From Vibrio splendidus (GTDB lineage Bacteria > Pseudomonadota > Gammaproteobacteria > Enterobacterales > Vibrionaceae): a DNA stretch of 64,000 bases. Position 1 is the stretch's first letter; each line of letters starts with the position of its first letter. The stretch spans positions 89,692 through 153,691 of the forward strand of contig NZ_MCUN01000052.1 of the NCBI RefSeq assembly GCF_002873455.1, read 5' to 3'. This document shows, in pieces, positions 34,911 to 44,671 of this stretch. The translations under genes were made by a program, and so were the position numbers. The notes beneath the pieces were generated by a model that saw only the letters and a program-made list of their open reading frames with translations, had not been told where the DNA came from and searched no databases.

Positions 34911-37900
34911 ATGACGACTACAAGCAGTGCTCAGGTAATCGTTCCACAAACACTTGATACCATGACGTTTCCACTTCATGGCGCGCGTTTAATTGAAGCA
35001 TCAGCGGGTACGGGTAAAACATTTACTATTGCTGGCTTGTATTTGCGCTTACTGCTTGGGCACGGCACTGATGCGCCGCAAGGCGATCTGGCGGAAGCTA
35101 CTCGACATCATGAGCCGTTGACCGTAGATCAAATCTTGGTTGTGACCTTTACTGAAGCGGCAACGGCAGAGTTGCGCGATCGTATTCGTGCTCGAATTCA
35201 TGATGCTCGTATTGCGTTTGCACGTGGGCAAAGTGACGACCCAGTGATTGCTCCTTTGTTACAAGCCATCGATGATCATGCTGGCGCGGCGAAAACTCTG
35301 CTCAATGCCGAAAGACAAATGGATGAAGCGGCGGTCTACACCATTCATGGCTTCTGTCAGCGCATGTTGACCCAAAATGCCTTCGAGTCTGGAAGCCGTT
35401 TTGATAATGAATTTGTGACCGATGAAAGCCATCTGAAAGCGCAAGTGGTTGCCGACTATTGGCGTAAACAGTTTTACCCGCTGCCGATTCAACTGGCAGG
35501 TGAGGTCCGTAATATTTGGGGCTCCCCTGCTGCGTTATTGGCTGACGTAAATCGTTACCTGACCGGATCTCCGCTCAAGTTGACGGTAGATGCGATGTCG
35601 GGCGACTTGCAAACTCTGCACAACCAGAACTTAGATAAAGTGAAGCAGCTTAAAGCGCTGTGGTGTGAATCTGAAGCGGACTTTTTGGCTTTGATTTCAG
35701 GTTCAGATGTGAACAAGCGCAGCTACACCAAGAAGTCTTTGCCGACATGGTTAGAAGCGGTAACAGCATGGGCGCAGAGCGACACCCATGATTACCAGTT
35801 CCCAGATAAATTAGAGAAATTCTCTCAAGCCACTCTAATTGAAAAAACACCGAAAGGCACGGCTCCTCAGCACGCCGTTTTCGAAGCGATTGAGGAGTTC
35901 TTAAATTCTCCTGCAGACCTGAAAGCCCCCTTGTTGGCACATGCGATTACTCATTGTCGAACCATGTTAGCCAAAGCTAAACAACAAAAGCAGTGGTTAT
36001 CGTTTGATGATTTGCTGACTCAGTTATCCGCGTCCATTGATGTGGATGAGCAATCACTGTTGGTGGAGAGGATCCGCACCTTATACCCAGTGGCGATGAT
36101 TGATGAATTCCAAGATACCGACCCGCTGCAATACAGTATTTTTAGCCGAATCTATTTAGATAACCCGCAATGTGGCCTGTTTATGATCGGTGACCCGAAG
36201 CAGGCTATCTATGGCTTCCGCGGTGCAGATATCTTTACCTATATCAAGGCGAGAAACCAAGTTAGTGCTCACTATACGTTAGGCACTAATTGGCGTTCGA
36301 GTGCTGATATGGTCAGCGCGGTAAACCAAGTGTTTATGAATTCGGATAGCCCGTTTATCTACGATCAAGACATTCCATTTTTGCCTGTTGCTGCGAGTCC
36401 ATCGGCCGATAAACGCCAATGGCTGATGAATGGTCAAACTCAGCACGCACTGACCTTTTGGCTGCAAGATGCTGAAGATAAGCCCTTACCGAAAGGCGAA
36501 TATCACAAGGCTATGGCTGAGGCGACTGGGAGTCAAATTCAAACCATTCTGACCGCTTCTCAAAACCAGCAAGCCTATTTTGATAACGGTAAAAAACAAC
36601 ATGCGGTGAATGCGGGTGATATTGCTGTCTTGGTTCGAACCGGTAGTGAAGGTCGCCTGATTAAGAACGCGTTGTCGGAACAAGGCATTGCGAGTGTCTA
36701 TCTGTCGAACCGAGACAGTGTGTTTACCAGCTTGGTCGCGCAAGATATTCAACGCCTGCTACAAGCGGTGCTGACACCTGAAAACGACCGTGCATTGCGT
36801 GCGAGTTTAGCGTCGGAATTGTTTGCTCTGGATGCGGCCTCATTGGACGAACTCAACAACGATGAAGTGGTTTGGGAAAACGTCGTTAACGAATTTCGAG
36901 AATATCGCAAGTTGTGGCTGCAACGTGGCGTATTACCAATGCTTCGCAGCGTGATCAGTAAACGACATCTCGCGGAACGCTTACTAGAAGAAGAAAATGG
37001 TGAGCGCTCACTTACTGATTTGATGCACATTGGCGAATTGCTGCAACAAGCTAGGCAGGATCTCGACAGCGACTATGGCTTGTTGCGTTGGTTGGCAGAA
37101 GCGATTTCCGATGCGCAAAATGGTTTAGGTGGCAGTGAAGACGACATTCAACGCCTTGAATCAGAAAGAAACTTAGTTCAAATCGTCACTATTCATAAAT
37201 CGAAAGGTTTGGAATATGACCTAGTATTCCTGCCGTTCGTGGCGAGCTACCGTGAAGCGAGTGAAGGTAAGTTCTACGATCACGACTCAGATACCACAGT
37301 GCTTGATATTACGGGTAGCGATAGTGCCTTAGCGCAAGCCGACAAAGAGCGATTGGCGGAAGACTTACGTTTGATTTATGTAGCGTTGACTCGTGCGGTT
37401 TATGGCTGTTTTATTGGTATGGCTCCTTTACGTAAAGGGCGCTCCACCAAAGAGCCAACTGGCGTTCACTTAAGTGCCATGGGCTACTTGGTTCAAAACG
37501 GACAAGAGCAAGGTATTGCTGAGTTGAATCAAGCTTTGTCAGCGATTGAGGGTAAGAATTCAAGCGTACTACTGTCTGAAACGCCTACCGCTCACGAACA
37601 AGTTTTTGTGCAAACAGAGCAAGTGAGTGACGACTTACAGGCCAGTGAACTCAAGGCTTCAATTGACCGAGCTTGGCGCATTACCAGTTACTCAGGGTTA
37701 GTAAAACAGGGCAGTCACGGCGCGAGTCATGATGCGACCATTGAGGTTTCTGGTTTTGATATTGATTCGGCTGACGAACAAGACGAGTCGGAATTGATTG
37801 AGCCTGAACGTTCTATATTCACGTTCCCTCGCGGTGCTCGCCCAGGTACCTTCTTACATACCTTGTTTGAGGATGTTGAATTTACCGAACCAGCAACCAG

Positions 37901-38585
37901 CGAACATAACACGCAAGTAATCACTCACTTATTAGAGTCGGAGCAATACGAACTAGAGTGGTTACCGGTGCTTCAACAGCTTGTCGATACGGTGTTGAAC
38001 ACCGCGTTGGATGGCAAAAATCTAAAGCTGAGTGAGAAAGACTCAACGCAACGATTAGTTGAGATGGAGTTCTTATTACCGATCGAAGTGCTCGCTGCAT
38101 CTGAATTGAATCAAACCATTCAGTACCATGATCCGCTATCAGCAAAAGCGGGTGATCTAGGCTTCCAAACCGTGCAAGGCATGTTGAAAGGTTTCATCGA
38201 TTTAGTGTTTGAGCATCAAGGTAAATATTATGTACTCGATTGGAAATCGAACCATCTAGGTGATGACGTTGCTGTCTACCATGGTGAAGCATTGAAATCG
38301 GCGATGGCCGACCACCGTTACGATCTGCAATATCAAATATATGCGTTGGCTTTGCATCGCTTCTTACGCAGCCGCGTTGCCGATTACAGCTATGAGCAGC
38401 ATTTTGGTGGGGTTTATTACTTGTTTTTAAGAGGAATGGACGGCCAATCTCAACAAGGTATTTTCTCGGCTAAACCTACATTGGCTTTGCTCGATGAAAT
38501 GGATCAATTGATTGACGGTAAAGTGATAGACAGACGTTCAGCTCAATTGAATGACGATGAAACTGGACAGATGGGGCTTCTATAA
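34911..38585 (+). CDS. recB: Exodeoxyribonuclease V subunit RecB
   Basis: Helicase-nuclease subunit of RecBCD. 1224 residues: SF1A 3'-5' helicase with Walker A SAGTGKT at 31-37, motif II IDEFQDTDPLQY, VGTNWRSS-type motif IV (GTNWRSSADM), motif V TIHKSKGLEYDLVF and motif VI YVALTRAVYG. The C-terminal PD-(D/E)xK nuclease has LDWKSNHLG with Asp1110 and Lys1112, and MLKGFIDLVFEHQGKYY before it. All key residues are present. Start ATG at 34911 has AGAAGGCAG upstream. The stop TAA overlaps the recD ATG by one base. Confidence 0.97.
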   Translation: MTTTSSAQVIVPQTLDTMTFPLHGARLIEASAGTGKTFTIAGLYLRLLLGHGTDAPQGDLAEATRHHEPLTVDQILVVTFTEAATAELRDRIRARIHDARIAFARGQSDDPVIAPLLQAIDDHAGAAKTLLNAERQMDEAAVYTIHGFCQRMLTQNAFESGSRFDNEFVTDESHLKAQVVADYWRKQFYPLPIQLAGEVRNIWGSPAALLADVNRYLTGSPLKLTVDAMSGDLQTLHNQNLDKVKQLKALWCESEADFLALISGSDVNKRSYTKKSLPTWLEAVTAWAQSDTHDYQFPDKLEKFSQATLIEKTPKGTAPQHAVFEAIEEFLNSPADLKAPLLAHAITHCRTMLAKAKQQKQWLSFDDLLTQLSASIDVDEQSLLVERIRTLYPVAMIDEFQDTDPLQYSIFSRIYLDNPQCGLFMIGDPKQAIYGFRGADIFTYIKARNQVSAHYTLGTNWRSSADMVSAVNQVFMNSDSPFIYDQDIPFLPVAASPSADKRQWLMNGQTQHALTFWLQDAEDKPLPKGEYHKAMAEATGSQIQTILTASQNQQAYFDNGKKQHAVNAGDIAVLVRTGSEGRLIKNALSEQGIASVYLSNRDSVFTSLVAQDIQRLLQAVLTPENDRALRASLASELFALDAASLDELNNDEVVWENVVNEFREYRKLWLQRGVLPMLRSVISKRHLAERLLEEENGERSLTDLMHIGELLQQARQDLDSDYGLLRWLAEAISDAQNGLGGSEDDIQRLESERNLVQIVTIHKSKGLEYDLVFLPFVASYREASEGKFYDHDSDTTVLDITGSDSALAQADKERLAEDLRLIYVALTRAVYGCFIGMAPLRKGRSTKEPTGVHLSAMGYLVQNGQEQGIAELNQALSAIEGKNSSVLLSETPTAHEQVFVQTEQVSDDLQASELKASIDRAWRITSYSGLVKQGSHGASHDATIEVSGFDIDSADEQDESELIEPERSIFTFPRGARPGTFLHTLFEDVEFTEPATSEHNTQVITHLLESEQYELEWLPVLQQLVDTVLNTALDGKNLKLSEKDSTQRLVEMEFLLPIEVLAASELNQTIQYHDPLSAKAGDLGFQTVQGMLKGFIDLVFEHQGKYYVLDWKSNHLGDDVAVYHGEALKSAMADHRYDLQYQIYALALHRFLRSRVADYSYEQHFGGVYYLFLRGMDGQSQQGIFSAKPTLALLDEMDQLIDGKVIDRRSAQLNDDETGQMGLL

Positions 38586-40810
38586 TGACAACAACGACCA
38601 TTAATACCAGCATAGAAACAGCGAACTCTGTTAAGCCAGTTTCACTTATCCCTGAGCAGCTCATGGATGTACTCAAGTTCTTTGCTGACAAGGGTTCGAT
38701 TCGCCAATTGGATTATCAGTTTGCTCGTTTTATTACTCAACAAGCGACGAGTCACCCTCAAGAGATCGGCTTTCTAGCTGGGGTGGTGAGCCATGAATTA
38801 GGCAAGGGGCATATCTGTACTCAGCTTATACAGCAGCATACGGTAGGCCCTGAACAAACGGCGGATCTTGCTCAGTTACTTGGGTTGTACGGTGAAACGG
38901 CACTGCAACTGAATCAAAAGTTATTAGGTATTGATTGGGTGGCGGTACTTCAATCGTCAAACCTAGTTGGCACAACGAATGATTGCGTTAAGCCGCTGAT
39001 GTTTGATGGACAGCGAGTTTATTTACAGCGCTATTGGAACTACGAAGTTGTGTTGGCTGAAACGTTAAACCGTTTAAGTAAGCCAGTAGAGTTCAATATT
39101 GAACAGAAAAAAGCGCTGACTGAAACGTTGAATCAGTTATTCGCACGCAGTTACCATTTTCTGTTTAATGCCTTAACAAAGGCTGAAGCAAACCAACAAA
39201 CGTCTCAGGTGTTGCGTCAGCAGTTAGTGTGTGACCATCTAGATATCGTCGATGAACAGGCTTTGGATTGGGGTTCTATCGATCAAGCGATTGTTCAAGC
39301 AAAACAAGTGACCGATTTAGATGTGCTGGATAGTCTAGTGCCGTTATCTGTCTGTTTGAATTGGCAAAAAGTAGCGGCAGCGGTGGCGTTAAGTCGTCGC
39401 TTCGCGGTGATTTCTGGCGGGCCAGGTACGGGTAAAACGACCACGGTAACTAAGTTGCTTTCGGCTATGGTCGATCAATCACTAAGCCAAGGCAAAACAC
39501 CGACGATTAAGTTGGTGGCACCGACAGGTAAAGCGGCAGCGCGTTTAACCGAGTCGATTGGTAAAGCGATAGAACAACTGCCTCTAGCTCCTGAAGTAAA
39601 AGCCAACATACCAACTGAATCGAGCACCTTGCACAGACTGCTCGGCGCGATTCCTAATCGAGCAGAGTTTAGACACAACCGACGCAATCCACTTCACCTT
39701 GATATCTTGGTGGTGGATGAAGCATCGATGGTCGACTTATCCATGATGTATAAGCTGGTGGATGCACTCCCTGAACACGCAAGACTGATTCTGCTAGGGG
39801 ATAAAGATCAGCTCGCTTCAGTAGAGGCCGGTGCTGTGTTGGGTGATGTTTGCTCTTTTAATTCAACTGGCTACAGCGCAGCGCAAGGTAATTTGATTGC
39901 GGAAATGACAGGCTTTGACACGATAGCTACACCAAGACAAGTTAAAGCCGGTTCGGCTAACCCTCCTGCGATTGCGGATAGCTTGTGTATGCTGCAGAAA
40001 AGTTACCGTTTCGATGCGCGCTCAGGTATCGGGCAACTGGCAAAAGCGATCAATAACGGCTCTGCTAATCAGGTCGATCAAGTGCTTACGAAAGGGTTTG
40101 GAGACATTGAAAACCACCCGCTGTCGAGCGACAGCTATAACTTGATGTTGCGCACGTTGGTCAATGAGTATGGTGCGTACCTGAACCGAATGAATGTACC
40201 GTTAGAAGAATTAGAGACCCAAGACGCGAGAGCGAAATCAGTGCTCGACCTGTTCAGCCAATGCCGATTGTTGTGTTCAATTCGTGAGGGGGACTTTGGT
40301 GTTAAAGGCCTCAACCATCGAATCGAAAGGGCGCTTTCTGCAAGACGATTAGTGAACCCACACAACGATGAATTGTGGTATCACGGGCGACCAGTAATGG
40401 TAACGCGCAATGATCATGGCTTAGGTTTGTACAATGGTGATATTGGTATCTGTATGCTCGAAGCCGATTCAACGACTTTAGAGTCAAATAGTGCGAATTC
40501 CGCACCTCGACTAAAGGTGTATTTTGAGTTGCCCGATGGCAGTGTGAAAGCTGTGCTTCCAAGTAGAGTACCCGATCATGAGACCGCTTATGCGATGACG
40601 ATACACAAATCTCAGGGTAGTGAATTTGATCTGACCTTAATGATATTGCCGCCAGATTTCAGTCCAATTCTAACGCGAGAGCTGATCTATACCGGTATAA
40701 CGCGCGCCAAGAAACGACTGATGATGTTCAATGATACCAATGTATTGAAGCGTGGGATTAAGGTCAAAACAGAGAGGGTTAGTGGTTTAGAGAGTCGGTT
40801 AAGTAATTAA
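38585..40810 (+). CDS. recD: Exodeoxyribonuclease V subunit RecD
   Basis: 5'-3' helicase of RecBCD. 741 residues, longer than E. coli RecD (608). The N-terminal domain binds RecC; Walker A is GGPGTGKTTT with Lys284, motif II VVDEASMVDL, and the C-terminal SF1B helicase ends with HKSQGSEFDLTLMI and YTGITRAKKRLMMF. The extra length includes an N-terminal extension and an insertion around 430-470 (TGYSAAQGNLIAEMTGFDTI). Translationally coupled to recB by a one-base overlap. Confidence 0.96.
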   Translation: MTTTTINTSIETANSVKPVSLIPEQLMDVLKFFADKGSIRQLDYQFARFITQQATSHPQEIGFLAGVVSHELGKGHICTQLIQQHTVGPEQTADLAQLLGLYGETALQLNQKLLGIDWVAVLQSSNLVGTTNDCVKPLMFDGQRVYLQRYWNYEVVLAETLNRLSKPVEFNIEQKKALTETLNQLFARSYHFLFNALTKAEANQQTSQVLRQQLVCDHLDIVDEQALDWGSIDQAIVQAKQVTDLDVLDSLVPLSVCLNWQKVAAAVALSRRFAVISGGPGTGKTTTVTKLLSAMVDQSLSQGKTPTIKLVAPTGKAAARLTESIGKAIEQLPLAPEVKANIPTESSTLHRLLGAIPNRAEFRHNRRNPLHLDILVVDEASMVDLSMMYKLVDALPEHARLILLGDKDQLASVEAGAVLGDVCSFNSTGYSAAQGNLIAEMTGFDTIATPRQVKAGSANPPAIADSLCMLQKSYRFDARSGIGQLAKAINNGSANQVDQVLTKGFGDIENHPLSSDSYNLMLRTLVNEYGAYLNRMNVPLEELETQDARAKSVLDLFSQCRLLCSIREGDFGVKGLNHRIERALSARRLVNPHNDELWYHGRPVMVTRNDHGLGLYNGDIGICMLEADSTTLESNSANSAPRLKVYFELPDGSVKAVLPSRVPDHETAYAMTIHKSQGSEFDLTLMILPPDFSPILTRELIYTGITRAKKRLMMFNDTNVLKRGIKVKTERVSGLESRLSN

Positions 40811-40881
40811 TTGTATTTGGTTTTTATAGAGTATTGCGATAGGTAAAATTGAGATGTCGTAGGGGACAGAAGCGTACACAT

Positions 40882-40905
40882 AAAGCAACCATCCCTGGTT
40901 GCTTT
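40882..40905. repeat. Hairpin after recD
   Basis: A perfect 10-bp stem AAAGCAACCA/TGGTTGCTTT with a TCCC loop. No T run follows on either strand, so it is not a standard terminator, but its place between recD and a convergent ORF fits transcript ending or stabilisation. Confidence 0.6.
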
Positions 40906-40913
40906 GAACGTTA

Positions 40914-41105
40914 TTAAGATTCTTCGCTTAAAAACGCTCGAGTAAACGATATTTGGTTTATCTTGTATTTTGCTTGGCAATTCAAAATAAACTCTTTTAG
41001 ATTCTCGCTAACAGGGAACACGCAGTGTACGTCTAGCCCTTCTAAGAATTGGTTATCAGCCATATCCCAAAAACTTTGCAGCGAGTTACAAACAATGGTT
41101 CTCAT
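40914..41105 (-). CDS. Hypothetical protein, 63 residues
   Basis: MRTIVCNSLQSFWDMADNQF begins a mixed hydrophilic/hydrophobic protein without membrane segment or known motif, with three cysteines. The ribosome site is weak (AAGAG about 12 bases upstream). It was preferred over an overlapping plus-strand ORF (40963-41157) because its amino-acid make-up is balanced. It is convergent with recD and co-directional with argA upstream. No family recognised. Confidence 0.45.
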   Translation of the reverse strand: MRTIVCNSLQSFWDMADNQFLEGLDVHCVFPVSENLKEFILNCQAKYKINQISFTRAFLSEES

Positions 41106-41389
41106 ATCAATGTTGCTCTTTTTGCTGTTTATATTAACGAGCAGAGCTAATGGTTAGCGTGCTGACCGTCAACGGGTATAGCAATCCGTGCAGTGACCAT
41201 CTCAATGAGTTCGATATGACTATCGAGATGGCAATTCCAATAAAAACATTTGTCAATATTCATAAAACGTGCAAATTCTATACAATTATTGCTGTGAGTG
41301 AAAGTGCATATTTGATAAATCTCATATAGTAAACGATTACATTTTCAATTAATTTTCGATCAAAGTGGGATTTTTCTCCAAAACTTTAA
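41106..41389 (-). other. Gap downstream of argA
   Basis: No ORF, terminator with T run, or repeat clearly supported. It separates argA from the 63-residue hypothetical gene. Confidence 0.4.
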
Positions 41390-42727
41390 TTATACGTTCA
41401 ATGCTAAGATCTTTGAGTTTCTCTGATAGTTGTACAGACCTTGTTTTTCCATCGGCAACTCGTCCACGCCTATCTCGTAAAAACCTTGTTCGCGGAACCA
41501 GTGAAGACTGTGTGTAGTAAGGACAAAGATTTGGTCGATATCACGAGATTTGGACTGATGACGCATGTAATCAAGTAGTAGCTGGCCACGGTTTCCATCG
41601 CGATAGTCAGGGTGGATAGCAACACAGGCCATTTCTGCCATGTGATCTTCTGGATAAGCATATAGCGCAGCGCAACCAATAATTAGTCCGTCTTTTTCGA
41701 TAATGGTAAAGCGATGGATCTCTTGTTCTAGTTGCTCTCTTGAACGACGAACGAGAATGCCTTGCTCTTCCAGTGGGCGAATGAGGTCAAAGATGCCACC
41801 GATGTCATCAATCTGAGCTTGTCTTACTTGCTCAGCACTCGCCATCACCACTTGGGTACCAATACCATCGAAGGAGAACAGTTCTTGGATTAATGCGCCA
41901 TCCACTTTGTAGCTGATTAAGTGGCAACGAGGAACACCGGCACGACAAGCAGAGATAGCTCCTTTTAAGAAGCGCAGTGTTCCTGTGCTCATATCTTCTT
42001 TAGGGTTCTGAGATTCCGTTAAGCGTTCTAGAATTTGTTTCGCGTCTTTAGGGAAAAGTTCGGCGAGTACATTGCCGCTTTCATCGGTTACCCCTTGCTC
42101 CGAGCAAAAACCAATAAGTTTGTCGGCCTTTAGACGAATAGCAACTTGGGTTGCGACCTCTTCAGAAAGCAGGTTAAAGCTCTCGCCAGTCACGGAGCTA
42201 GCAATAGGTCCAAGAAGGACGATGGAACCTTGGTCGAGTGTGCGATTAATCCCTTCGATGTCTATTCGACGAATGCGTCCGCTGTGGCAGTAATCCGTGC
42301 CATCATCGACACCTAGCGGTTGAGCTGTAATGAAGTTACCACTCATCACATTGAGCTGAGTACCTGCCATTGGGGTGTTGTTAAGGCTCATTGAAAGACG
42401 AGCTGTGATAGCCAGTTGTAGTTGGCCAGCAGCCTGCATCGCTACACCTAAAGAATATTCGTCAGTGACCCTAATATTCTTATGGTAAGGCGTGTGACAA
42501 TCTTGTCTTGCTAATAGTTGGTTGATCTGTGGTCTTGCTCCGTGAACGAGAACAATCTTTACCCCTAGACTGTGGAGTAAGGCTATATCATTAATAATAT
42601 TGCCAAAATTCCTATCGGCAACGGCTTCGCCTCCAAGCATAATAACCATGGTTTTGCCACGGTGAGCATTCACGTAAGGGGTTGATTGTCTGAAACCTTT
42701 TACTAGCGCTGTACTTCTTAATTTCAC
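41390..42727 (-). CDS. argA: N-acetylglutamate synthase
   Basis: First step of arginine synthesis: acetyl-CoA + glutamate to N-acetylglutamate. 445 residues in two domains: an amino-acid-kinase-like regulatory domain (about 1-290; KTMVIMLGGEAVAD, IVLVHGARPQINQLLA) that senses arginine, and a GNAT acetyltransferase domain (about 295-445; EMACVAIHPDYRDGNRGQLL). The start MKLRSTALVKGFRQSTPYVN fits the classical ArgA. Possible ARG boxes lie directly upstream. Single gene. Confidence 0.95.
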   Translation of the reverse strand: MKLRSTALVKGFRQSTPYVNAHRGKTMVIMLGGEAVADRNFGNIINDIALLHSLGVKIVLVHGARPQINQLLARQDCHTPYHKNIRVTDEYSLGVAMQAAGQLQLAITARLSMSLNNTPMAGTQLNVMSGNFITAQPLGVDDGTDYCHSGRIRRIDIEGINRTLDQGSIVLLGPIASSVTGESFNLLSEEVATQVAIRLKADKLIGFCSEQGVTDESGNVLAELFPKDAKQILERLTESQNPKEDMSTGTLRFLKGAISACRAGVPRCHLISYKVDGALIQELFSFDGIGTQVVMASAEQVRQAQIDDIGGIFDLIRPLEEQGILVRRSREQLEQEIHRFTIIEKDGLIIGCAALYAYPEDHMAEMACVAIHPDYRDGNRGQLLLDYMRHQSKSRDIDQIFVLTTHSLHWFREQGFYEIGVDELPMEKQGLYNYQRNSKILALNV

Positions 42728-42741
42728 AGAACAAGTCCATT

Positions 42742-42779
42742 TGTGTTTATTTATTCGTTAATTTAGCATTTAAATTCAA
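42742..42779 (-). promoter_or_regulatory. Possible tandem ArgR boxes upstream of argA
   Basis: Two 18-base elements separated by 2 bases (42742-42759, 42762-42779) partly match the ARG box TNTGAATWWWWATTCANW. The second contains a perfect ATTCA half, the first ATTCG; the other halves are degenerate. Position 15-50 bases before argA supports arginine repression. Confidence 0.42.
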
Positions 42780-42875
42780 AAATAAACAACACCTTTTTTG
42801 GAATAAAGCGCAAACTATTCTCATCTAGGGTTCATTATATAAACTGTCTCAGTGTAGAATGCACATAGCATCTTT

Positions 42876-43364
42876 ATGAGTCGTAACCGAATGCAACAAG
42901 CTCCAGCAACAAAGAACAAGATCGATGAGATTACCCAAGGCCTCTACAGTGAAGCTGAGCAACGCAATCAATCTAAGTTGAAGCGTAAGATTATTGAACG
43001 TTGTTTAATGGTTTTAGCTTTGGTGGGATCGTTTGCTGTGGTTTCCTTGTTCGGCGATGTACTTTCCCGAGTACAAGATGCGGCGACACCCGACAATCTG
43101 ATATACGGCACTTGGGTAGAGCAGGACGTTGCACATTATGCGACGGACGAGTTTCGTCTAAATGCTAATGGAGTGTCAGTGCGTGGGTCTGTTGTTTCGA
43201 CGAGCTTTGACTTTGATGGTAACTACTTCGAATATAAAGCGGGTGATAAAACCTATCGCTTCCGTATGACCAATTCTGACAACACAGAAATGGTGCTCGA
43301 TTCTGATAATCACTACAATCCCGTCTTCCGCCTTAAAGGCCATATAGAGAACTCAGTCCGATAG
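42876..43364 (+). CDS. DUF2850-family membrane protein
   Basis: A 162-residue protein with a cytoplasmic N-terminus of about 40 residues, one membrane segment (about 44-63, CLMVLALVGSFAVVSLFG) and a C-terminal domain outside (IYGTWVEQDVAHYATDEFRL). This layout matches the DUF2850 proteins of vibrios, whose function is unknown. It is divergent from argA and lies 90 bases before mltA in the same direction; a link to mltA is possible but not shown. Confidence 0.75.
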   Translation: MSRNRMQQAPATKNKIDEITQGLYSEAEQRNQSKLKRKIIERCLMVLALVGSFAVVSLFGDVLSRVQDAATPDNLIYGTWVEQDVAHYATDEFRLNANGVSVRGSVVSTSFDFDGNYFEYKAGDKTYRFRMTNSDNTEMVLDSDNHYNPVFRLKGHIENSVR

Positions 43365-43454
43365 GTTATCTTATTGTAAACTCTTACAATCTACGATTGT
43401 GTTATCTAACCGTTTTTGTCATCCTCGATGCATAGAATTTTTAGGATGACTCTT

Positions 43455-44558
43455 GTGATTAAAAAATGGCTTCCCCTTGTCGCTGCCTCTTTCTTATTTG
43501 GCTGTGCTCAACCGACTGATCTTGCTCAACAACACCTTGATGACGAATTTCCCCGCACCTTAAATAAGGTCGATCAGGTTGAATCCAATAAACCAAGAGA
43601 CTACACCGCATTTGCAGAGCAAGCTGAAATGGTGGTTTCTAAATCCCCTTCGATGGCTAAAATCTATGAGCCGCTTTATCAGCAACTCAATGAGTGGGCG
43701 ATGCAAAGTGGAGATCCAAGCAAGCTCGCTAACTTTGGCGTTCAAACAGCTCAACTTGGTGGTGGTGATAAGCAAGGCAATGTTTTGTTCACGGGGTACT
43801 TTTCTCCTGTAATGGAGCTACGCCACGAAGCGAGTGAAGAATACCGTTTCCCTGTTTATGGACTTCCTGAGTGTGACAAAGAGTGTCCAACACGCGAAGA
43901 GATCTACAACGGCGCATTGGAAGGCCAGGGCCTTGAGCTAGGTTACTCGGCGAACCGTATCGATCCATTTATGATGGAAGTGCAGGGCAGTGGGTTCGTG
44001 CATTTCGGTGATGACGATACGTTGCAGTATTTCGCATACGCGGGTAAAAATAATAAAGCTTATGTGAGCATTGGCCGTGTTTTGATCGAGCGAGGCTTAG
44101 TCCCACGCGAAAAAATGTCATTGAAAGCAATCAAAGAGTGGGTGTTGGCAAACGATCCTGAAGTGGTAAAAGAGCTGCTTGAGCAAAACCCATCATTCGT
44201 TTTCTTTAGCGCGAGAGAGGATCTATCCGTAATGGGCAGCGCTGGCATTCCTCTATTACCTATGGCAGCAGTCGCGGGTGATCGCTCTATATTGCCTATG
44301 GGGACGCCAATTCTGGCTGAGGTTCCATTACTGAATGCAGACGGTACTTGGAGCGGTGCGCACCAGCTAAGACTGTTACTGGTTTTGGATACCGGTGGCG
44401 CAGTTAAGCAGAACCATTTGGATCTCTACCACGGTATGGGGCCAAGAGCGGGAACTGAAGCGGGTCATTACAAGCATTTTGGTCGTGTATGGAAGCTTGG
44501 CTTAGATGGCAGTGCAACCGAAGCACCTTGGGCTTTGCCTCCTGAGAAGGTCGAGTAA
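43455..44558 (+). CDS. mltA: Membrane-bound lytic murein transglycosylase A
   Basis: Outer-membrane lipoprotein that cleaves peptidoglycan with 1,6-anhydro product formation. The GTG at 43455 has AGGA 8 bases upstream and gives a 367-residue protein (E. coli 365) with lipoprotein signal ending SFLFGC. ATG at 43446 is an alternative but overlaps its own ribosome site. The MltA barrel has GNVLFTGYFSPVMELR and FMMEVQGSGFVHF, and the 3D domain near the C-terminus contains the catalytic Asp in VLDTGGAVK. Followed by a terminator. Confidence 0.93.
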   Translation: MIKKWLPLVAASFLFGCAQPTDLAQQHLDDEFPRTLNKVDQVESNKPRDYTAFAEQAEMVVSKSPSMAKIYEPLYQQLNEWAMQSGDPSKLANFGVQTAQLGGGDKQGNVLFTGYFSPVMELRHEASEEYRFPVYGLPECDKECPTREEIYNGALEGQGLELGYSANRIDPFMMEVQGSGFVHFGDDDTLQYFAYAGKNNKAYVSIGRVLIERGLVPREKMSLKAIKEWVLANDPEVVKELLEQNPSFVFFSAREDLSVMGSAGIPLLPMAAVAGDRSILPMGTPILAEVPLLNADGTWSGAHQLRLLLVLDTGGAVKQNHLDLYHGMGPRAGTEAGHYKHFGRVWKLGLDGSATEAPWALPPEKVE

Positions 44559-44614
44559 ACAACAATAAAATGGGGCATTGAAAGCGAATCGCTAATCCCC
44601 TAGACTTTTAATTC

Positions 44615-44649
44615 AAGAGTGCGTATAAAACGCACTCTTTTCTTTTTCT
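44615..44649 (+). terminator. Terminator of mltA
   Basis: The 10-bp stem AAGAGTGCGT/ACGCACTCTT has a 5-base loop and is followed by a T-rich tract just before tcdA. Confidence 0.85.
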
Positions 44650-44671
44650 CAGAAATAAATTGGCGGCAACA

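Noticed and set aside
40963..41157. Plus-strand ORF of 64 codons overlapping the small hypothetical gene
   Set aside because: No ribosome site and less protein-like composition than the minus-strand ORF.
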